Positions 34,546-43,905 of a stretch of DNA of 64,000 nt are shown here, piece by piece (the stretch's first letter is position 1; each line of letters starts with the position of its first letter). The stretch comes from Streptomyces brasiliensis (GTDB lineage: Bacteria; Actinomycetota; Actinomycetes; Streptomycetales; Streptomycetaceae): assembly GCF_014647875.1 (NCBI RefSeq), contig NZ_BMQA01000036.1, positions 1 to 64,000 on the forward strand, given 5' to 3'. The notes beneath the pieces were generated by a model. That model was not told the origin of the DNA. It saw nothing but the letters and a program-made list of their open reading frames with translations, and made no database searches. The translations under genes were made by a program, and so were the position numbers.

Positions 34546-35928
34546 TCACAGCTTGGTCCACGCCTCCGTCAGCGTGGCGCGCAGGATCTGCTCGATCTCG
34601 TCGAACGTCTCCTGGTCGGAGATCAGCGGCGGGGCGAGCTGGACGACCGGGTCGCCGCGGTCGTCGGCACGGCAGTACAGGCCGTTGTCGTACAGCGCCT
34701 TGGAGAGGAAGCCGTACAGGACGCGCTCGGTCTCCTCCTCGTTGAAGGACTCCTTGGTGTTCTTGTCCTTCACCAGCTCGATGCCGTAGAAGAAGCCGTT
34801 GCCGCGGACATCGCCGACGATCGGCAGGTCGTGCAGCTTCTGGAGCGTCGAGAGGAACGCGCCCTCGTTGTCCAGCACGTGCTGGTTGAGGCCCTCGCGC
34901 TCGAACAGGTCGAGGTTGGCGAGGCCCACCGCGGCCGACACCGGGTGGCCGCCGAAGGTGTAGCCGTGCAGGAAGGTGTTGTCGCCCTTGTAGAACGGCT
35001 CGGCCAGGCGGTCGGAGACGATGCAGGCGCCGATCGGGGAGTAGCCCGAGGTCATGCCCTTGGCGCAGGTGATCATGTCCGGGACGTAGCCGAACTTGTC
35101 GCAGGCGAACATCGTGCCGAGGCGGCCGAAGGCACAGATGACCTCGTCCGACACGAGCAGGACGTCGTACTGGTCACAGATCTCGCGCACGCGCTGGAAG
35201 TAGCCGGGCGGGGGCGGGAAGCAGCCGCCGGCGTTCTGCACGGGCTCCAGGAAGACCGCGGCGACCGTGTCCGGGCCCTCGAAGAGGATCTGCTGCTCGA
35301 TCTGGTCGGCGGCCCAGCGGCCGAAGGCCTCGGGGTCGTCGCCGAAGATCGGGGCGCGGTAGATGTTGGTGTTCGGGACCTTGTGCGCGCCGGGGACGAG
35401 CGGCTCGAACGGGGCCTTGAGGCCGGGCAGGCCGGTGATGGACAGGGCGCCCTGAGGGGTGCCGTGGTAGGCGACCGCGCGGGAGATGACCTTGTACTTG
35501 GTGGGCTTGCCGGTCAGCTTGAAGTACTGCTTGGCGAGCTTCCAGGCGGTCTCGACCGCCTCGCCGCCGCCAGTGGTGAAGAAGACCTTGTTCAGGTCGC
35601 CCGGGGCGTAGTCGGCCAGGCGCTCGGCCAGCTCGACGGCCTTCGGGTGGGCGTAGGACCACACCGGGAAGAACGCCAGCTCCTGGGCCTGCTTGAAGGC
35701 GGTCTCGGCGAGTTCCGTGCGGCCGTGACCGGCCTGGACCACGAACAGGCCCGCGAGACCGTCGAGGTAGCGCTTGCCCTGGTCGTCGTAGATGTAGGTG
35801 CCCTCGCCCCGGACGATCGTGGGCACGGGAGAGTTCTCGTACGAGGACATGCGGGTGAAGTGCATCCACAGGTGGTCGTACGCGGTCTGGCTGAGGTCCT
35901 TTGAACTCACGGTTATCGGGTTCCCCAC
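34546..35928 (-). CDS. class III aminotransferase, probable polyamine/omega-amino acid aminotransferase
   Basis: A 460-residue PLP enzyme. The PLP-binding region has TTGGGEAVETAWKLAKQY near residue 117, DEVICAFGRLG near 260 and the Schiff-base lysine in CAKGMTSGYSPIG near 290. Its sequence type matches aminotransferases annotated for putrescine or beta-alanine/pyruvate. In S. coelicolor the equivalent gene is studied in polyamine use (recalled). It would convert putrescine-type amines into aminoaldehydes for the divergent aldehyde dehydrogenase. The GTG start overlaps the regulator gene by 16 nt, so the two genes form one transcript read leftward. Confidence 0.9.
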   Translation of the reverse strand: MGNPITVSSKDLSQTAYDHLWMHFTRMSSYENSPVPTIVRGEGTYIYDDQGKRYLDGLAGLFVVQAGHGRTELAETAFKQAQELAFFPVWSYAHPKAVELAERLADYAPGDLNKVFFTTGGGEAVETAWKLAKQYFKLTGKPTKYKVISRAVAYHGTPQGALSITGLPGLKAPFEPLVPGAHKVPNTNIYRAPIFGDDPEAFGRWAADQIEQQILFEGPDTVAAVFLEPVQNAGGCFPPPPGYFQRVREICDQYDVLLVSDEVICAFGRLGTMFACDKFGYVPDMITCAKGMTSGYSPIGACIVSDRLAEPFYKGDNTFLHGYTFGGHPVSAAVGLANLDLFEREGLNQHVLDNEGAFLSTLQKLHDLPIVGDVRGNGFFYGIELVKDKNTKESFNEEETERVLYGFLSKALYDNGLYCRADDRGDPVVQLAPPLISDQETFDEIEQILRATLTEAWTKL

Positions 35929-36431
35929 ATGTAGGTCTGCTTCTTGAGCTTGAGGTAGACGAAGCTCTCGGTGGAGCGCACGCCGGGCAGGGCCCGGATG
36001 CGTCTGTTGATGACGTCCAGCAGGTGGTCGTCGTCCTCGCAGACGGCCTCGGCGAGGATGTCGAACGAGCCCGCGGTCATCACCACGTACTCGACTTCCG
36101 ACATGGCGGTCAGCGCGTCCGCGATCGACTCGACATCGCCCTCGACGTTGATGCCGATCATCGCCTGCCGGCGGAAGCCCACGGTGAGCGGGTCCGTGAC
36201 GGCGACGATCTGCATGACGCCCTGGTCCAGCAGCTTCTGCACCCGCTGGCGCACGGCCGCCTCGGACAGGCCCACGGCCTTGCCGATCGCGGCGTACGGC
36301 CTGCGGCCGTCCTCCTGGAGCTGCTGAATGATGGCGAGGGAGACGGCATCCAACTGCGGGGTGCCGTTCCTGGACTCGCGGGCGGAGTCCCTCTGGTCTG
36401 CGCTTCGACTGGCCACGCCCTCACTGTGCAC
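35913..36431 (-). CDS. Lrp/AsnC family transcriptional regulator
   Basis: A regulator of about 172 residues with N-terminal helix-turn-helix (LDAVSLAIIQQLQEDGRRPY, then AIGKAVGLSEAAVRQRVQKL) and a C-terminal RAM ligand domain (VGFRRQAMIGINVEGDVESI, then FDILAEAVCEDDDHL). GTG 36431 is a compromise. GTG 36416 is also possible, while the upstream TTG is unlikely. It is divergent from the aldehyde dehydrogenase and leads into the aminotransferase gene, so it probably senses a polyamine or amino acid and controls both. A palindrome in the shared promoter is a candidate binding site. Confidence 0.9.
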   Translation of the reverse strand: MHSEGVASRSADQRDSARESRNGTPQLDAVSLAIIQQLQEDGRRPYAAIGKAVGLSEAAVRQRVQKLLDQGVMQIVAVTDPLTVGFRRQAMIGINVEGDVESIADALTAMSEVEYVVMTAGSFDILAEAVCEDDDHLLDVINRRIRALPGVRSTESFVYLKLKKQTYMWGTR

Positions 36432-36490
36432 GACGTCTCGACAGTTCCGCAAGGCCGTATCGATGAAATTCGTTGTTTATGTGGTCGACT

Positions 36491-36554
36491 GCTGCGGATT
36501 TCGCAGCGGTGATGGCGATGGGGGTGTTGAAAACGTCGGCTCGCGGATTAGGGT
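36491..36554 (+). promoter_or_regulatory. promoter and palindrome between Lrp gene and aldehyde dehydrogenase
   Basis: TTGAAA (36527-36532) and TAGGGT (36549-36554) with a 16-nt spacer form a plausible promoter about 50 nt before the dehydrogenase. Upstream is the inverted repeat GCTGCG (36491-36496) / CGCAGC (36502-36507), placed where an Lrp-type regulator could bind. Confidence 0.45.
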
Positions 36555-36602
36555 GGGTGTCTCAGCGATTGGACAGTTCTGACCCCACACAGGAGGCCGG
36601 CA

Positions 36603-38042
36603 GTGAGCACCGAGCTGCGTCGTCTGCGCAACTACATCGACGGTGAGTTCCGGGACGCCGCCGACGGGCGGACCACCGAGGTGGTCAACCCGGCGACCGG
36701 CGAACCGTACGCGACCGCGCCGCTGTCCGGGCAGGCGGACGTGGACGCCGCGATGGCCGCCGCTGCGGCGGCGTTCCCCGCCTGGCGCGACACGACGCCG
36801 GCCGAGCGCCAGAAGTACCTCCTGAAGATCGCCGACGCGTTCGAGGAGCGCGCCGAGGACCTCATCGCCGCCGAGGTCGAGAACACCGGCAAGCCGATCG
36901 GGCTCACGCGGTCCGAGGAGATCCCGCCGATGGTCGACCAGATCCGCTTCTTCGCCGGCGCGGCGCGGATGCTCGAGGGCCGCTCGGCCGGCGAGTACAT
37001 GGAGGGCATGACCTCCATCGTGCGGCGCGAGCCCGTCGGCGTCTGCGCGCAGGTGGCGCCGTGGAACTACCCGATGATGATGGCCGTGTGGAAGTTCGCC
37101 CCGGCGCTCGCCGCGGGCAACACGGTCGTCCTGAAGCCCTCGGACACCACCCCGGCCTCCACCGTCCTGATCGCCGACATCATCGGCTCGATCCTCCCGG
37201 CCGGCGTCTTCAACGTCATCTGCGGGGACCGCGACACCGGCCGGCTGATGGTCGAGCACCCGACCCCGGCGATGGCGTCCATCACCGGTTCGGTCCGCGC
37301 GGGCATGTCGGTCGCCGAGTCGGCGTCGCGCGACCTCAAGCGCGTCCACCTGGAGCTGGGCGGCAAGGCGCCGGTCGTCGTCTTCGAGGACACCGACATC
37401 GCCAAGGCCGTCGAGGACATCTCCGTGGCGGGCTACTTCAACGCCGGCCAGGACTGTACGGCGGCGACGCGCGTCCTCGTCCAGGAGTCCATCCACGACG
37501 AGTTCGTGGCGGCGCTGGCGAAGGCGGCGGCCGAGACCAAGACCGGCCGGCCGGACGACGAGGACGTGCTGTACGGCCCCCTCAACAACCCGAACCAGCT
37601 CAAGCAGGTCTCCGGCTTCATCGAGCGGCTGCCCGCGCACGCCAAGGTCGAGGCGGGCGGTCAGCGGGTCGGCGACAAGGGCTACTTCTACGCCGCGACC
37701 GTCGTCTCGGGCCTCAAGCAGGACGACGAGATCATCCAGAACGAGGTCTTCGGCCCGGTCATCACCGTCCAGTCCTTCACGGACGAGGACCAGGCCGTCG
37801 AGTGGGCCAACGGCGTCGAGTACGCCCTCGCGTCCTCGGTGTGGACCAAGGACCACGCGCGCGCGATGCGGATGTCCAAGAAGCTCGACTTCGGCTGTGT
37901 GTGGATCAACACGCACATCCCGCTGGTCGCGGAGATGCCGCACGGCGGCTTCAAGAAGTCCGGCTACGGCAAGGACCTTTCGGCGTACGGGTTCGACGAC
38001 TACACGCGGATCAAGCACGTGATGACGTCGCTCGACGGCTGA
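36603..38042 (+). CDS. aldehyde dehydrogenase, gamma-aminobutyraldehyde type
   Basis: A 479-residue NAD-dependent aldehyde dehydrogenase. Motifs: VAPWNYPMMMAVWKFAPALA, LELGGKAPVVVFEDTD with the general-base glutamate, FNAGQDCTAATRV with catalytic Cys285, and EVFGPV. The sequence resembles PatD/PuuC-type enzymes that oxidise gamma-aminobutyraldehyde or its glutamyl form to GABA derivatives. GTG 36603 follows AGGAGG. Divergent from the Lrp/aminotransferase pair and followed 42 nt later by a polyamine-binding protein. A paralogue lies at 55339-56874. Confidence 0.93.
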   Translation: MSTELRRLRNYIDGEFRDAADGRTTEVVNPATGEPYATAPLSGQADVDAAMAAAAAAFPAWRDTTPAERQKYLLKIADAFEERAEDLIAAEVENTGKPIGLTRSEEIPPMVDQIRFFAGAARMLEGRSAGEYMEGMTSIVRREPVGVCAQVAPWNYPMMMAVWKFAPALAAGNTVVLKPSDTTPASTVLIADIIGSILPAGVFNVICGDRDTGRLMVEHPTPAMASITGSVRAGMSVAESASRDLKRVHLELGGKAPVVVFEDTDIAKAVEDISVAGYFNAGQDCTAATRVLVQESIHDEFVAALAKAAAETKTGRPDDEDVLYGPLNNPNQLKQVSGFIERLPAHAKVEAGGQRVGDKGYFYAATVVSGLKQDDEIIQNEVFGPVITVQSFTDEDQAVEWANGVEYALASSVWTKDHARAMRMSKKLDFGCVWINTHIPLVAEMPHGGFKKSGYGKDLSAYGFDDYTRIKHVMTSLDG

Positions 38043-38083
38043 TCGCCCGGGCAGTTCGTCGACAAGGTGTCGGGCCCCGTGTG

Positions 38084-39334
38084 ATGCGCTCGACGCACCG
38101 TCGATTGTCCGTTCAGGGGGCATCGCTGCATGCTGCGGTGGTGCCCCCGACATCTGCGCTTCCCCGCTTCGTTTCCCGGCGTTCCCTGTTGCGTGTGCTC
38201 GGTGGTGCCGTCGTGGCCGGCGGTCTCGCCGGCTGCGGGGTGCCCGCCGCGTACGTCGAGCCCGGCGATCGTGCCGCCGCCGACGTGTCCGCCCGTGACA
38301 AGCGGCTCACCTGGGCGAACTGGCCGCTCTACATCGACACCGACGACGACAACCCCAACCGGCGGCCCACGCTGGAGGTGTTCGAGAAGCGCACCGGGAT
38401 CTCCGTCGACTACGTCGAGGAGATCAACGACAACGACGAGTTCTTCGGCAAGATCAGCCCCGCGCTGATGAACCACCAGTCGACCGGCCGCGACCTCGTT
38501 GTCATCAGCGACTGGATGTGCGCGCGGTTCGTCCGCCTGGGCTGGGTCCAGGAGATGGACCGCGGCCGCCAGCCGAACGTCGCGAAGTACCTTGACCCGC
38601 TGCTGCGTTCGCCCGCCTTCGATCCGGGCCGCAGGTTCTCGGTGCCGTACCAGTCGGGGATCACCGGCATCGCCTACAACCGCCGCAAGCTGGGCCGCGA
38701 GATCCGTGGCGTCCAGGAGTTGTGGGCGGGCGACCTCAAGGGCCGGGTCACCCTCCTCTCCGGACTCGACGAGGCGTTCGCGCTGCTGATGCAGGGCGAC
38801 GGGGTGGACATCACGAAGTGGACCGCGGACGAATTCCACACCATGTGCGACCGGGTGGAGAAGGAGGTCCGCCGAGGCCAGATCCGCCGCTTCACCGGCA
38901 ACGACTACACCAAGGACCTGGTCAGCGGCGATGTCCTGGCCTGCCAGGCGTACTCCGGCGACGTCATCCAGCTGCAGGCCGACAACCCCGACATCCGCTT
39001 CGTCGTCCCCGAGGAGGGCGCGGAGCTGTGGTCGGACTCCCTGATGATCCCCGACCGCGCCGGCCACAAGACCAACGCCGAGCGCCTGGTGGACCACTAC
39101 TACGACCCCGAGGTCGCCGCGGAGCTGGCCGCCTGGGTCAACTACGTCTGCCCGGTCCCGGCGGCCCAGGCGGTCCTGGCGGGGTCCGACGACGAGGAGA
39201 CGGCGGCCCTCGCCGAGAACCCCCTGATCTTCCCCGACTCGGTCATGCGCGAACGCCTCGCCATCGCAAGGGACATCACGTCCACGGAGCGCGTGGAGTT
39301 CGCCAAGCGCTGGAACGGGATCGTGGGGTTGTAA
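38084..39334 (+). CDS. polyamine-type ABC substrate-binding protein, Tat lipoprotein, orphan
   Basis: A 416-residue PotD-like extracellular binding protein. The signal has a twin-arginine motif SRRSLLRVLGG and a lipobox LAGC, so it should be folded before export and then lipidated. Mature motifs: LTWANWPLYIDTDDDN, VDYVEEINDNDEFFGKI, RRFTGNDYTKDL and YSGDVIQLQADN. No permease or ATPase gene follows in this direction. It closely parallels the binding protein at 56926-58173 and may share that transporter or act as a sensor. The start is ATG 38084. GTG 38081 is possible. Confidence 0.88.
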   Translation: MRSTHRRLSVQGASLHAAVVPPTSALPRFVSRRSLLRVLGGAVVAGGLAGCGVPAAYVEPGDRAAADVSARDKRLTWANWPLYIDTDDDNPNRRPTLEVFEKRTGISVDYVEEINDNDEFFGKISPALMNHQSTGRDLVVISDWMCARFVRLGWVQEMDRGRQPNVAKYLDPLLRSPAFDPGRRFSVPYQSGITGIAYNRRKLGREIRGVQELWAGDLKGRVTLLSGLDEAFALLMQGDGVDITKWTADEFHTMCDRVEKEVRRGQIRRFTGNDYTKDLVSGDVLACQAYSGDVIQLQADNPDIRFVVPEEGAELWSDSLMIPDRAGHKTNAERLVDHYYDPEVAAELAAWVNYVCPVPAAQAVLAGSDDEETAALAENPLIFPDSVMRERLAIARDITSTERVEFAKRWNGIVGL

Positions 39335-39355
39335 AGCCCGGCGGAGACGTCGTGG

Positions 39356-40225
39356 CTACTTGAGGCCGCTCAGCATGACGCCGCGGATGTAGTACTTCTG
39401 CAGCAGCAGGAAGAGGATCAGCACCGGGAGGATGCTCAGCACGAGGCCGGCCATGACGATGGGCATCGTGCGGGTCGGGTCGACATAGTCCTGCAGGAGC
39501 TGGATGCCGACGGGAACGGTCATCACGTCCGGGTCGGCGGTCGAGACGAGCAGGGCCCAGATGTACTCGTTCCAGGCGTCGACGAAGGTCAGCAGCCCGA
39601 GCGTGACCAGGACCGGCTTGGTCTGCGGTACGACGATCCGCCACCACACGGTGAACTCGCCGGCCCCGTCGATGCGGGCGGCCTCCAGGACCTCGTCCGG
39701 GATCGAGACCATGAACTGGCGCATCAGGAAGATCCCGAAGCCGTTGACGAGGAACGGCATGGCGAGCGCCGCGATGCTGACGGTCAGGCCCGCGCCGCCG
39801 CGCCCGAGCAGGTCGTTCCCGCCCGCCAGCGGCCAGTGCACCAGGATCAGGAAGTGCGGGATGAAGAAGAGGAACGGCGGGAACATCATCGTCGACAGCA
39901 CCAGGCGGAAGACGAAGTCCCGGCCGGGGAAGCGGAGTTTGGCGAGCGCGTAGCCGGCGAGCGACGACGTGAGCAACACCGATCCGGTGATCAGGGCGGT
40001 GGCGACGACGCTGTTGCGGAAGAGCACCGGCAGATCCAACTGGTCGATCGCCGCCCGGTAGTTGGACAGGTCGAACGACTTGGGCAGGAACCGGTACGGC
40101 AGCGTGCCGGACTCGCCGGGCCCCTTGAAGGACGTCATCACCATGTCGAGGAACGGCACCACCGTGAGTACGGCGCCGGTCACCACCAGCAGATACGACA
40201 GCCACGGGAAACGGCGGCGGATCAC
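39356..40225 (-). CDS. carbohydrate ABC transporter permease (MalG-type)
   Basis: A 289-residue CUT1-family permease with six membrane helices. The EAA docking loop is VLEAARIDGAGEFTVWWRIV near residue 180. The C-terminus YYIRGVMLSGLK is the typical end of MalG-like proteins that pair with MsiK-type ATPases. The GTG start overlaps the stop of the preceding permease by four bases. Third of three transporter genes in a GNAT-SBP-permease-permease operon. No ATPase gene is present locally. Confidence 0.93.
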   Translation of the reverse strand: MIRRRFPWLSYLLVVTGAVLTVVPFLDMVMTSFKGPGESGTLPYRFLPKSFDLSNYRAAIDQLDLPVLFRNSVVATALITGSVLLTSSLAGYALAKLRFPGRDFVFRLVLSTMMFPPFLFFIPHFLILVHWPLAGGNDLLGRGGAGLTVSIAALAMPFLVNGFGIFLMRQFMVSIPDEVLEAARIDGAGEFTVWWRIVVPQTKPVLVTLGLLTFVDAWNEYIWALLVSTADPDVMTVPVGIQLLQDYVDPTRTMPIVMAGLVLSILPVLILFLLLQKYYIRGVMLSGLK

Positions 40226-41181
40226 GCGTCCTCCCCCTTGCGCCGGAAGATCCACAACTGCGCCAGGGTGACCACGAGGACCACCACGAACAGTACGAAG
40301 GCGGCGGCGCTCGCGGTGCCCCACTCGCCGTAGGAGAAGGCCTGCCGGTACATCTCCAGCGCGGCCACATCGGTCGCGTCGCCCGGTCCGCCGCCGGTCA
40401 TCACGGTGATCAGCGCGAACGACTGCAGGCCGGCGAGGAACTGGGTGACGCACACGAACAGCAGGGACGGCCGCAGCAGGGGCAGGGTGATCTTCCAGAA
40501 GACGGTCACGGGCCCGGCGCCGTCGAGCGCGGCGGCCTCGTAGTACGACCCGGGAACCGACTTCAGCCCGGCGGTCAGAATCAGGATCGCCGAACCCACC
40601 GAGGCCCAGGCCTGCACGACCACGACCGAGGGCAGCGCGGTGTCCGGGTCCTGCAGGAACGCCACCGAGTCGAGCCCGAGGGCGTTGAGGACGCCGTTGA
40701 CCAGACCGCCCGGCTCGTACATGTACTTCCATACGTTGCCGACGGCGACGACGGTCGTGACGATCGGCAGGAAGTACAGGGTGCGCCACAGCCCCTGGAA
40801 CCGCAGCTTGTCGATGCACGTGGCGACGAGCACGGAGCCGGCGAGCGCGAGGGTCACGGTGCCCAGGGCGAACAGCAGCGTGTTGGTGAGGATCGGCGTG
40901 AGGAACGTCGATCCGTCCGCGAAGAGGCCGGTGAAGTTGTCCAGGCCGACCGGTTCGATGTCGCCGAGGCCGAACCCGGCCCAGCGGGACATCGACAGCA
41001 GCAGCGCGAAGCCGAGCGGCAGGATCAGGAAGACCGCGAAGAAGAGCAGCGTCGGTGCCAGGAAGAGATACGCGACGACGGCCTGGCGGCGCCGGGCCCT
41101 GCCGCCGCTGTCGAGGGCGGGTGCGGCGGACCGGGCGCCGTGCGCCCGCTCGGTCGCCTCCGGGGTCAGCACGTTCACCAT
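40222..41181 (-). CDS. carbohydrate ABC transporter permease (MalF-type)
   Basis: A 319-residue CUT1-family permease. After a basic cytoplasmic start (about residues 15-35) come six helices, beginning AYLFLAPTLLFFAVFLILPL. The EAA loop is YYEAAALDGAGPVTVFWKIT near residue 215, and LITVMTGGGPGDATDV near 255 is typical of MalF relatives. ATG 41181 overlaps the binding-protein stop by seven bases, so the genes are coupled. The sugar is unknown. Confidence 0.93.
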   Translation of the reverse strand: MVNVLTPEATERAHGARSAAPALDSGGRARRRQAVVAYLFLAPTLLFFAVFLILPLGFALLLSMSRWAGFGLGDIEPVGLDNFTGLFADGSTFLTPILTNTLLFALGTVTLALAGSVLVATCIDKLRFQGLWRTLYFLPIVTTVVAVGNVWKYMYEPGGLVNGVLNALGLDSVAFLQDPDTALPSVVVVQAWASVGSAILILTAGLKSVPGSYYEAAALDGAGPVTVFWKITLPLLRPSLLFVCVTQFLAGLQSFALITVMTGGGPGDATDVAALEMYRQAFSYGEWGTASAAAFVLFVVVLVVTLAQLWIFRRKGEDA

Positions 41182-42515
41182 GACCGCGACACCTCCTGAT
41201 CCACCTGACGGCGGGTGGTGCGCAGCGCCTCGTCGACCGACTGCTGACCGGTCCAGAGCGCCTCGATGTTCTTGCGCAGCAGCGACTTGGCCCGCTGTGC
41301 GCCCGGCACGTTCGGCTCCGGCACCGCGTACGCCAGCGCGTCCAGGAACGGGTGCAGGTTCGGATCGCCGCCCTTGCCCAGGAGGGTCCGCATGTCGTCG
41401 GCGCGGCCGGTCAGGGAGCCGACCGACACCTGCAGGGCGCTCATCCGGGTCGCCGTCGTGCCCTTCTTCGCGCTCACCTTCTCGGTGTTGAGCCAGTGCA
41501 GGAACTCCCATGCCTCGCGCGGGTGTTCACTGGCCGTGTTGACCCCGAGCATGAAGCCGGTGGAGAGCGTGGCGTGCCGGTCGCCCGCCTCGGGGACCGG
41601 CACGGGCGCGACGCCGACATCGCCGTAGTCCTTGCCCATCAGGGGCTGCAGGCTCCCGGTCCACCAGCCGGCGCTGATCACCATGGCGACCTGCCCGGAC
41701 GGGAACGCCTTGTAGACGTTGACGCCGGGCGCGCTCGCGCCTCGGGTGACGAGGCGGTGCTCCAGATCGAACACGGCCCGGCCGGCCGGTGAGTCGATGG
41801 CGGTGCTCCTGCCGTCGGCGGAGACGAACGTTCCGCCGGCGGCGTTGAGCAGGGCGAGCGTCTGGCCGACGGTGGTGGAGTCGTCGTAGGTCGACAGCCC
41901 GAACCCCTGGACCAGCGTGTTGCCGTACCGGTCCCGCCTGGTGGTGCGATGGGCCGCCTCCTCCAGCTCCCGCCAGGTGCGGGGAGGGCTGCCGATGCCG
42001 GCCCCTCGCAGCAGGCGTCTGTTGTAGTAGAGGGCGTACGTCTGCACCTCGGTGGGGTAGCCATAGACGTTGCCGCCCACCGACGCGGCGCCGACCGCGG
42101 CCTTGCCGTAGCCGCGCCTGATCTCCTCCGCGTGCTCGGCCGGAGCGGGCCGCAGGACGCCGGCCCGGACGAGCTGGCCGTTCCACAGGCAGTACGGGTG
42201 AATGATGTCGGCGCCCTGGCCCGCGGCCTGCCGGACCATGAACGTGGTCAGCAGATCCGTGAACTCGACGGCCTTTGTTCGCACCTTGACCCGGTCGTGG
42301 GTGGCGTTCCATTCGTCGACCGGGCCCTGCAGTGCCTCCTTGAGCTCCCCGCTGGCGTAGTGGGAGAGCAGGGTGAGGACGACCGGGTCGCCGGGCCGCC
42401 CGGTGCCCTGGTGCGGCGCCGCGCATCCGGAGGCGAGCAGCGCCGAGGGAAGGGTGAGCGCGAAGTGACGGCGGCTCAGGCCGCCTGCTGCCGTGCCGCG
42501 TCGTGGCGGTGTCAC
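41175..42515 (-). CDS. carbohydrate ABC transporter substrate-binding lipoprotein
   Basis: A 446-residue sugar-binding protein. The signal has a twin-arginine-like SRRHFALTLPSALLASGC with the lipobox cysteine at its end. Mature regions such as VVLTLLSHYASGELKEALQG, YPTEVQTYALYYNRRLL, WRELEEAAHR and GAWWTG-like GQVAMVISAGWWTGSLQ are typical of the MalE/UgpB family. GTG 42515 overlaps the GNAT gene stop by four bases. The sugar cannot be deduced from the sequence, and no glycosidase or LacI gene accompanies it. Confidence 0.9.
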   Translation of the reverse strand: MTPPRRGTAAGGLSRRHFALTLPSALLASGCAAPHQGTGRPGDPVVLTLLSHYASGELKEALQGPVDEWNATHDRVKVRTKAVEFTDLLTTFMVRQAAGQGADIIHPYCLWNGQLVRAGVLRPAPAEHAEEIRRGYGKAAVGAASVGGNVYGYPTEVQTYALYYNRRLLRGAGIGSPPRTWRELEEAAHRTTRRDRYGNTLVQGFGLSTYDDSTTVGQTLALLNAAGGTFVSADGRSTAIDSPAGRAVFDLEHRLVTRGASAPGVNVYKAFPSGQVAMVISAGWWTGSLQPLMGKDYGDVGVAPVPVPEAGDRHATLSTGFMLGVNTASEHPREAWEFLHWLNTEKVSAKKGTTATRMSALQVSVGSLTGRADDMRTLLGKGGDPNLHPFLDALAYAVPEPNVPGAQRAKSLLRKNIEALWTGQQSVDEALRTTRRQVDQEVSRSW

Positions 42516-43594
42516 CGGGCGGCCTCCCGCCGCAGCACGCGGAACACCCGGGTCGTGGTGAAACCGGCCTTGCGGTACAGGTGGCCCGCCGGAGACCGCT
42601 CGCCGGCCCACAGGAACCACGCGGAGTGCGCACCGCGCGCCCGCATCCGCTCCAGGACCAGGTGGAGCAGAACCTTGCCGAGTCCGGTGCCGCGCATCTC
42701 GTCCAGCACGCCGAAGGGACCGAACCGCTCGTCCACCGACTCGTACGCGCCGTGCATCGCCCAGCCGACCAGGCGGCCAGAGGGGTCCCGGACGACGACG
42801 ACCCGGTCGAGCGGCGTTCCAGCGGCCAGACACTCCCGGATCGCGCGGGCCCAGTCCGGGTTGAAGTGGTTTCCGGCGAGCGCGACCAGGTCCACCAGGT
42901 CGTCGTCGGACGGGGTGGCGAACCGGTAGCCCCGTGCCGTCAGTTCGTCCAGACGGAGCGCGACATCCTCCGGGAGGCGATGACCGACCAGTCCACGGTC
43001 CATCGCCACCGCCTCGTAGAGCGTGCGGAAGCCCAGGGACTCTAGGAGCCCGGCCGCCTCCGGGTACGCCTCGGCGTCCAGGCCGGGGAGGATGTAGTTC
43101 GGGGTGTACGAGGAGAAGTCCACCCGGGTGCGGCCGTGGCCGTGCAGCCAGTCGAGGGCGTCGGTCAGCAGCCGACGGCCGAGGCCGCGCCCGCGGGCGG
43201 CCGGGTCGACGAAGAAGAACGGGATCCAGCCCTGGTCCGGCTCCAGGTCGGTGCCGGTCATCGGCGTCAGCCGGCGCACCGCGTAGGCGGCGCCGAGGAC
43301 ACGGTCGCCGTCGACGGCGACCCGAAGCCCCTCCGGATCGAAGTTGGCGTCGAGCAGCACCAGGGAGCGGAAGCGGTCCGGGGAGAGGGGATCGGCCGGC
43401 GCGCTCCTGCGCCATGCCTCCACCAGCCGCGGGCCGTCACCCACGCGAAAGCCACGCATACCGGCCCCGGATGGCGTCGTGCGATCGGTCGTCGAGTGGG
43501 TCGCCGGCTCGAGCCGGCCAGGCCCGGCGGGACCGGGCGACGCGTGCAGCCGTGCGATGTCGGTCGTCGCCGTGACACGCCCGTCCGTGCTCAT
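42512..43594 (-). CDS. tandem GNAT-domain N-acetyltransferase
   Basis: A 360-residue protein with two GNAT domains. The first acetyl-CoA loop is VDPAARGRGLGRRLLTDAL near residue 130, the second LDEMRGTGLGKVLLHLVL near 300, and both keep the RGxG core. Substrate is unknown. As the first gene of an operon with a sugar ABC transporter, it might act on an amino sugar or on a peptide, but this rests on position only. The start is ATG 43594, with AGAGG close upstream. M46 (MRGFRVGDG) is a possible later start. Confidence 0.85.
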   Translation of the reverse strand: MSTDGRVTATTDIARLHASPGPAGPGRLEPATHSTTDRTTPSGAGMRGFRVGDGPRLVEAWRRSAPADPLSPDRFRSLVLLDANFDPEGLRVAVDGDRVLGAAYAVRRLTPMTGTDLEPDQGWIPFFFVDPAARGRGLGRRLLTDALDWLHGHGRTRVDFSSYTPNYILPGLDAEAYPEAAGLLESLGFRTLYEAVAMDRGLVGHRLPEDVALRLDELTARGYRFATPSDDDLVDLVALAGNHFNPDWARAIRECLAAGTPLDRVVVVRDPSGRLVGWAMHGAYESVDERFGPFGVLDEMRGTGLGKVLLHLVLERMRARGAHSAWFLWAGERSPAGHLYRKAGFTTTRVFRVLRREAAR

Positions 43595-43800
43595 CCTCTG
43601 CCCCGTCCGCCGGTGACATCCCGAAGCGGCGGTCGGAGACCACGCGCTCGCCGGTTGTGGAATTTAGCAGTGGTTTGTCACGGTTCGGAGGGGAAGGGGG
43701 CTGCCGTAACTCTTGCGGCGGACGGGGCGGCCCGGCGGGCCGTCGGTTCCCTGGATCGCGGTTCTACCGCCGAAACGGGACCGGAGGGCAGCGTCCGCAT

Positions 43801-43905
43801 TCACTCCGTCGTGAACACCTCGTCGTACGCGAGGCGTGGCAGTCGTTGGAACCATGCGTTCTCGCCCGGCTCGCCGATGTTCACCACGGCGAGCACAGGG
43901 TGCAC
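43801..43905 (-). pseudogene. C-terminal fragment of a nitroreductase-like gene
   Basis: About 35 codons read VVHPVLAVVNIGEPGENAWF and then QRLPRLAYDEVFTTE before a stop at 43801. This resembles the last residues of nitroreductase-family proteins. Upstream the frame immediately loses coding character, and the maleylacetate reductase fragment starts on the other strand. It is a remnant, not an intact gene. Confidence 0.55.
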
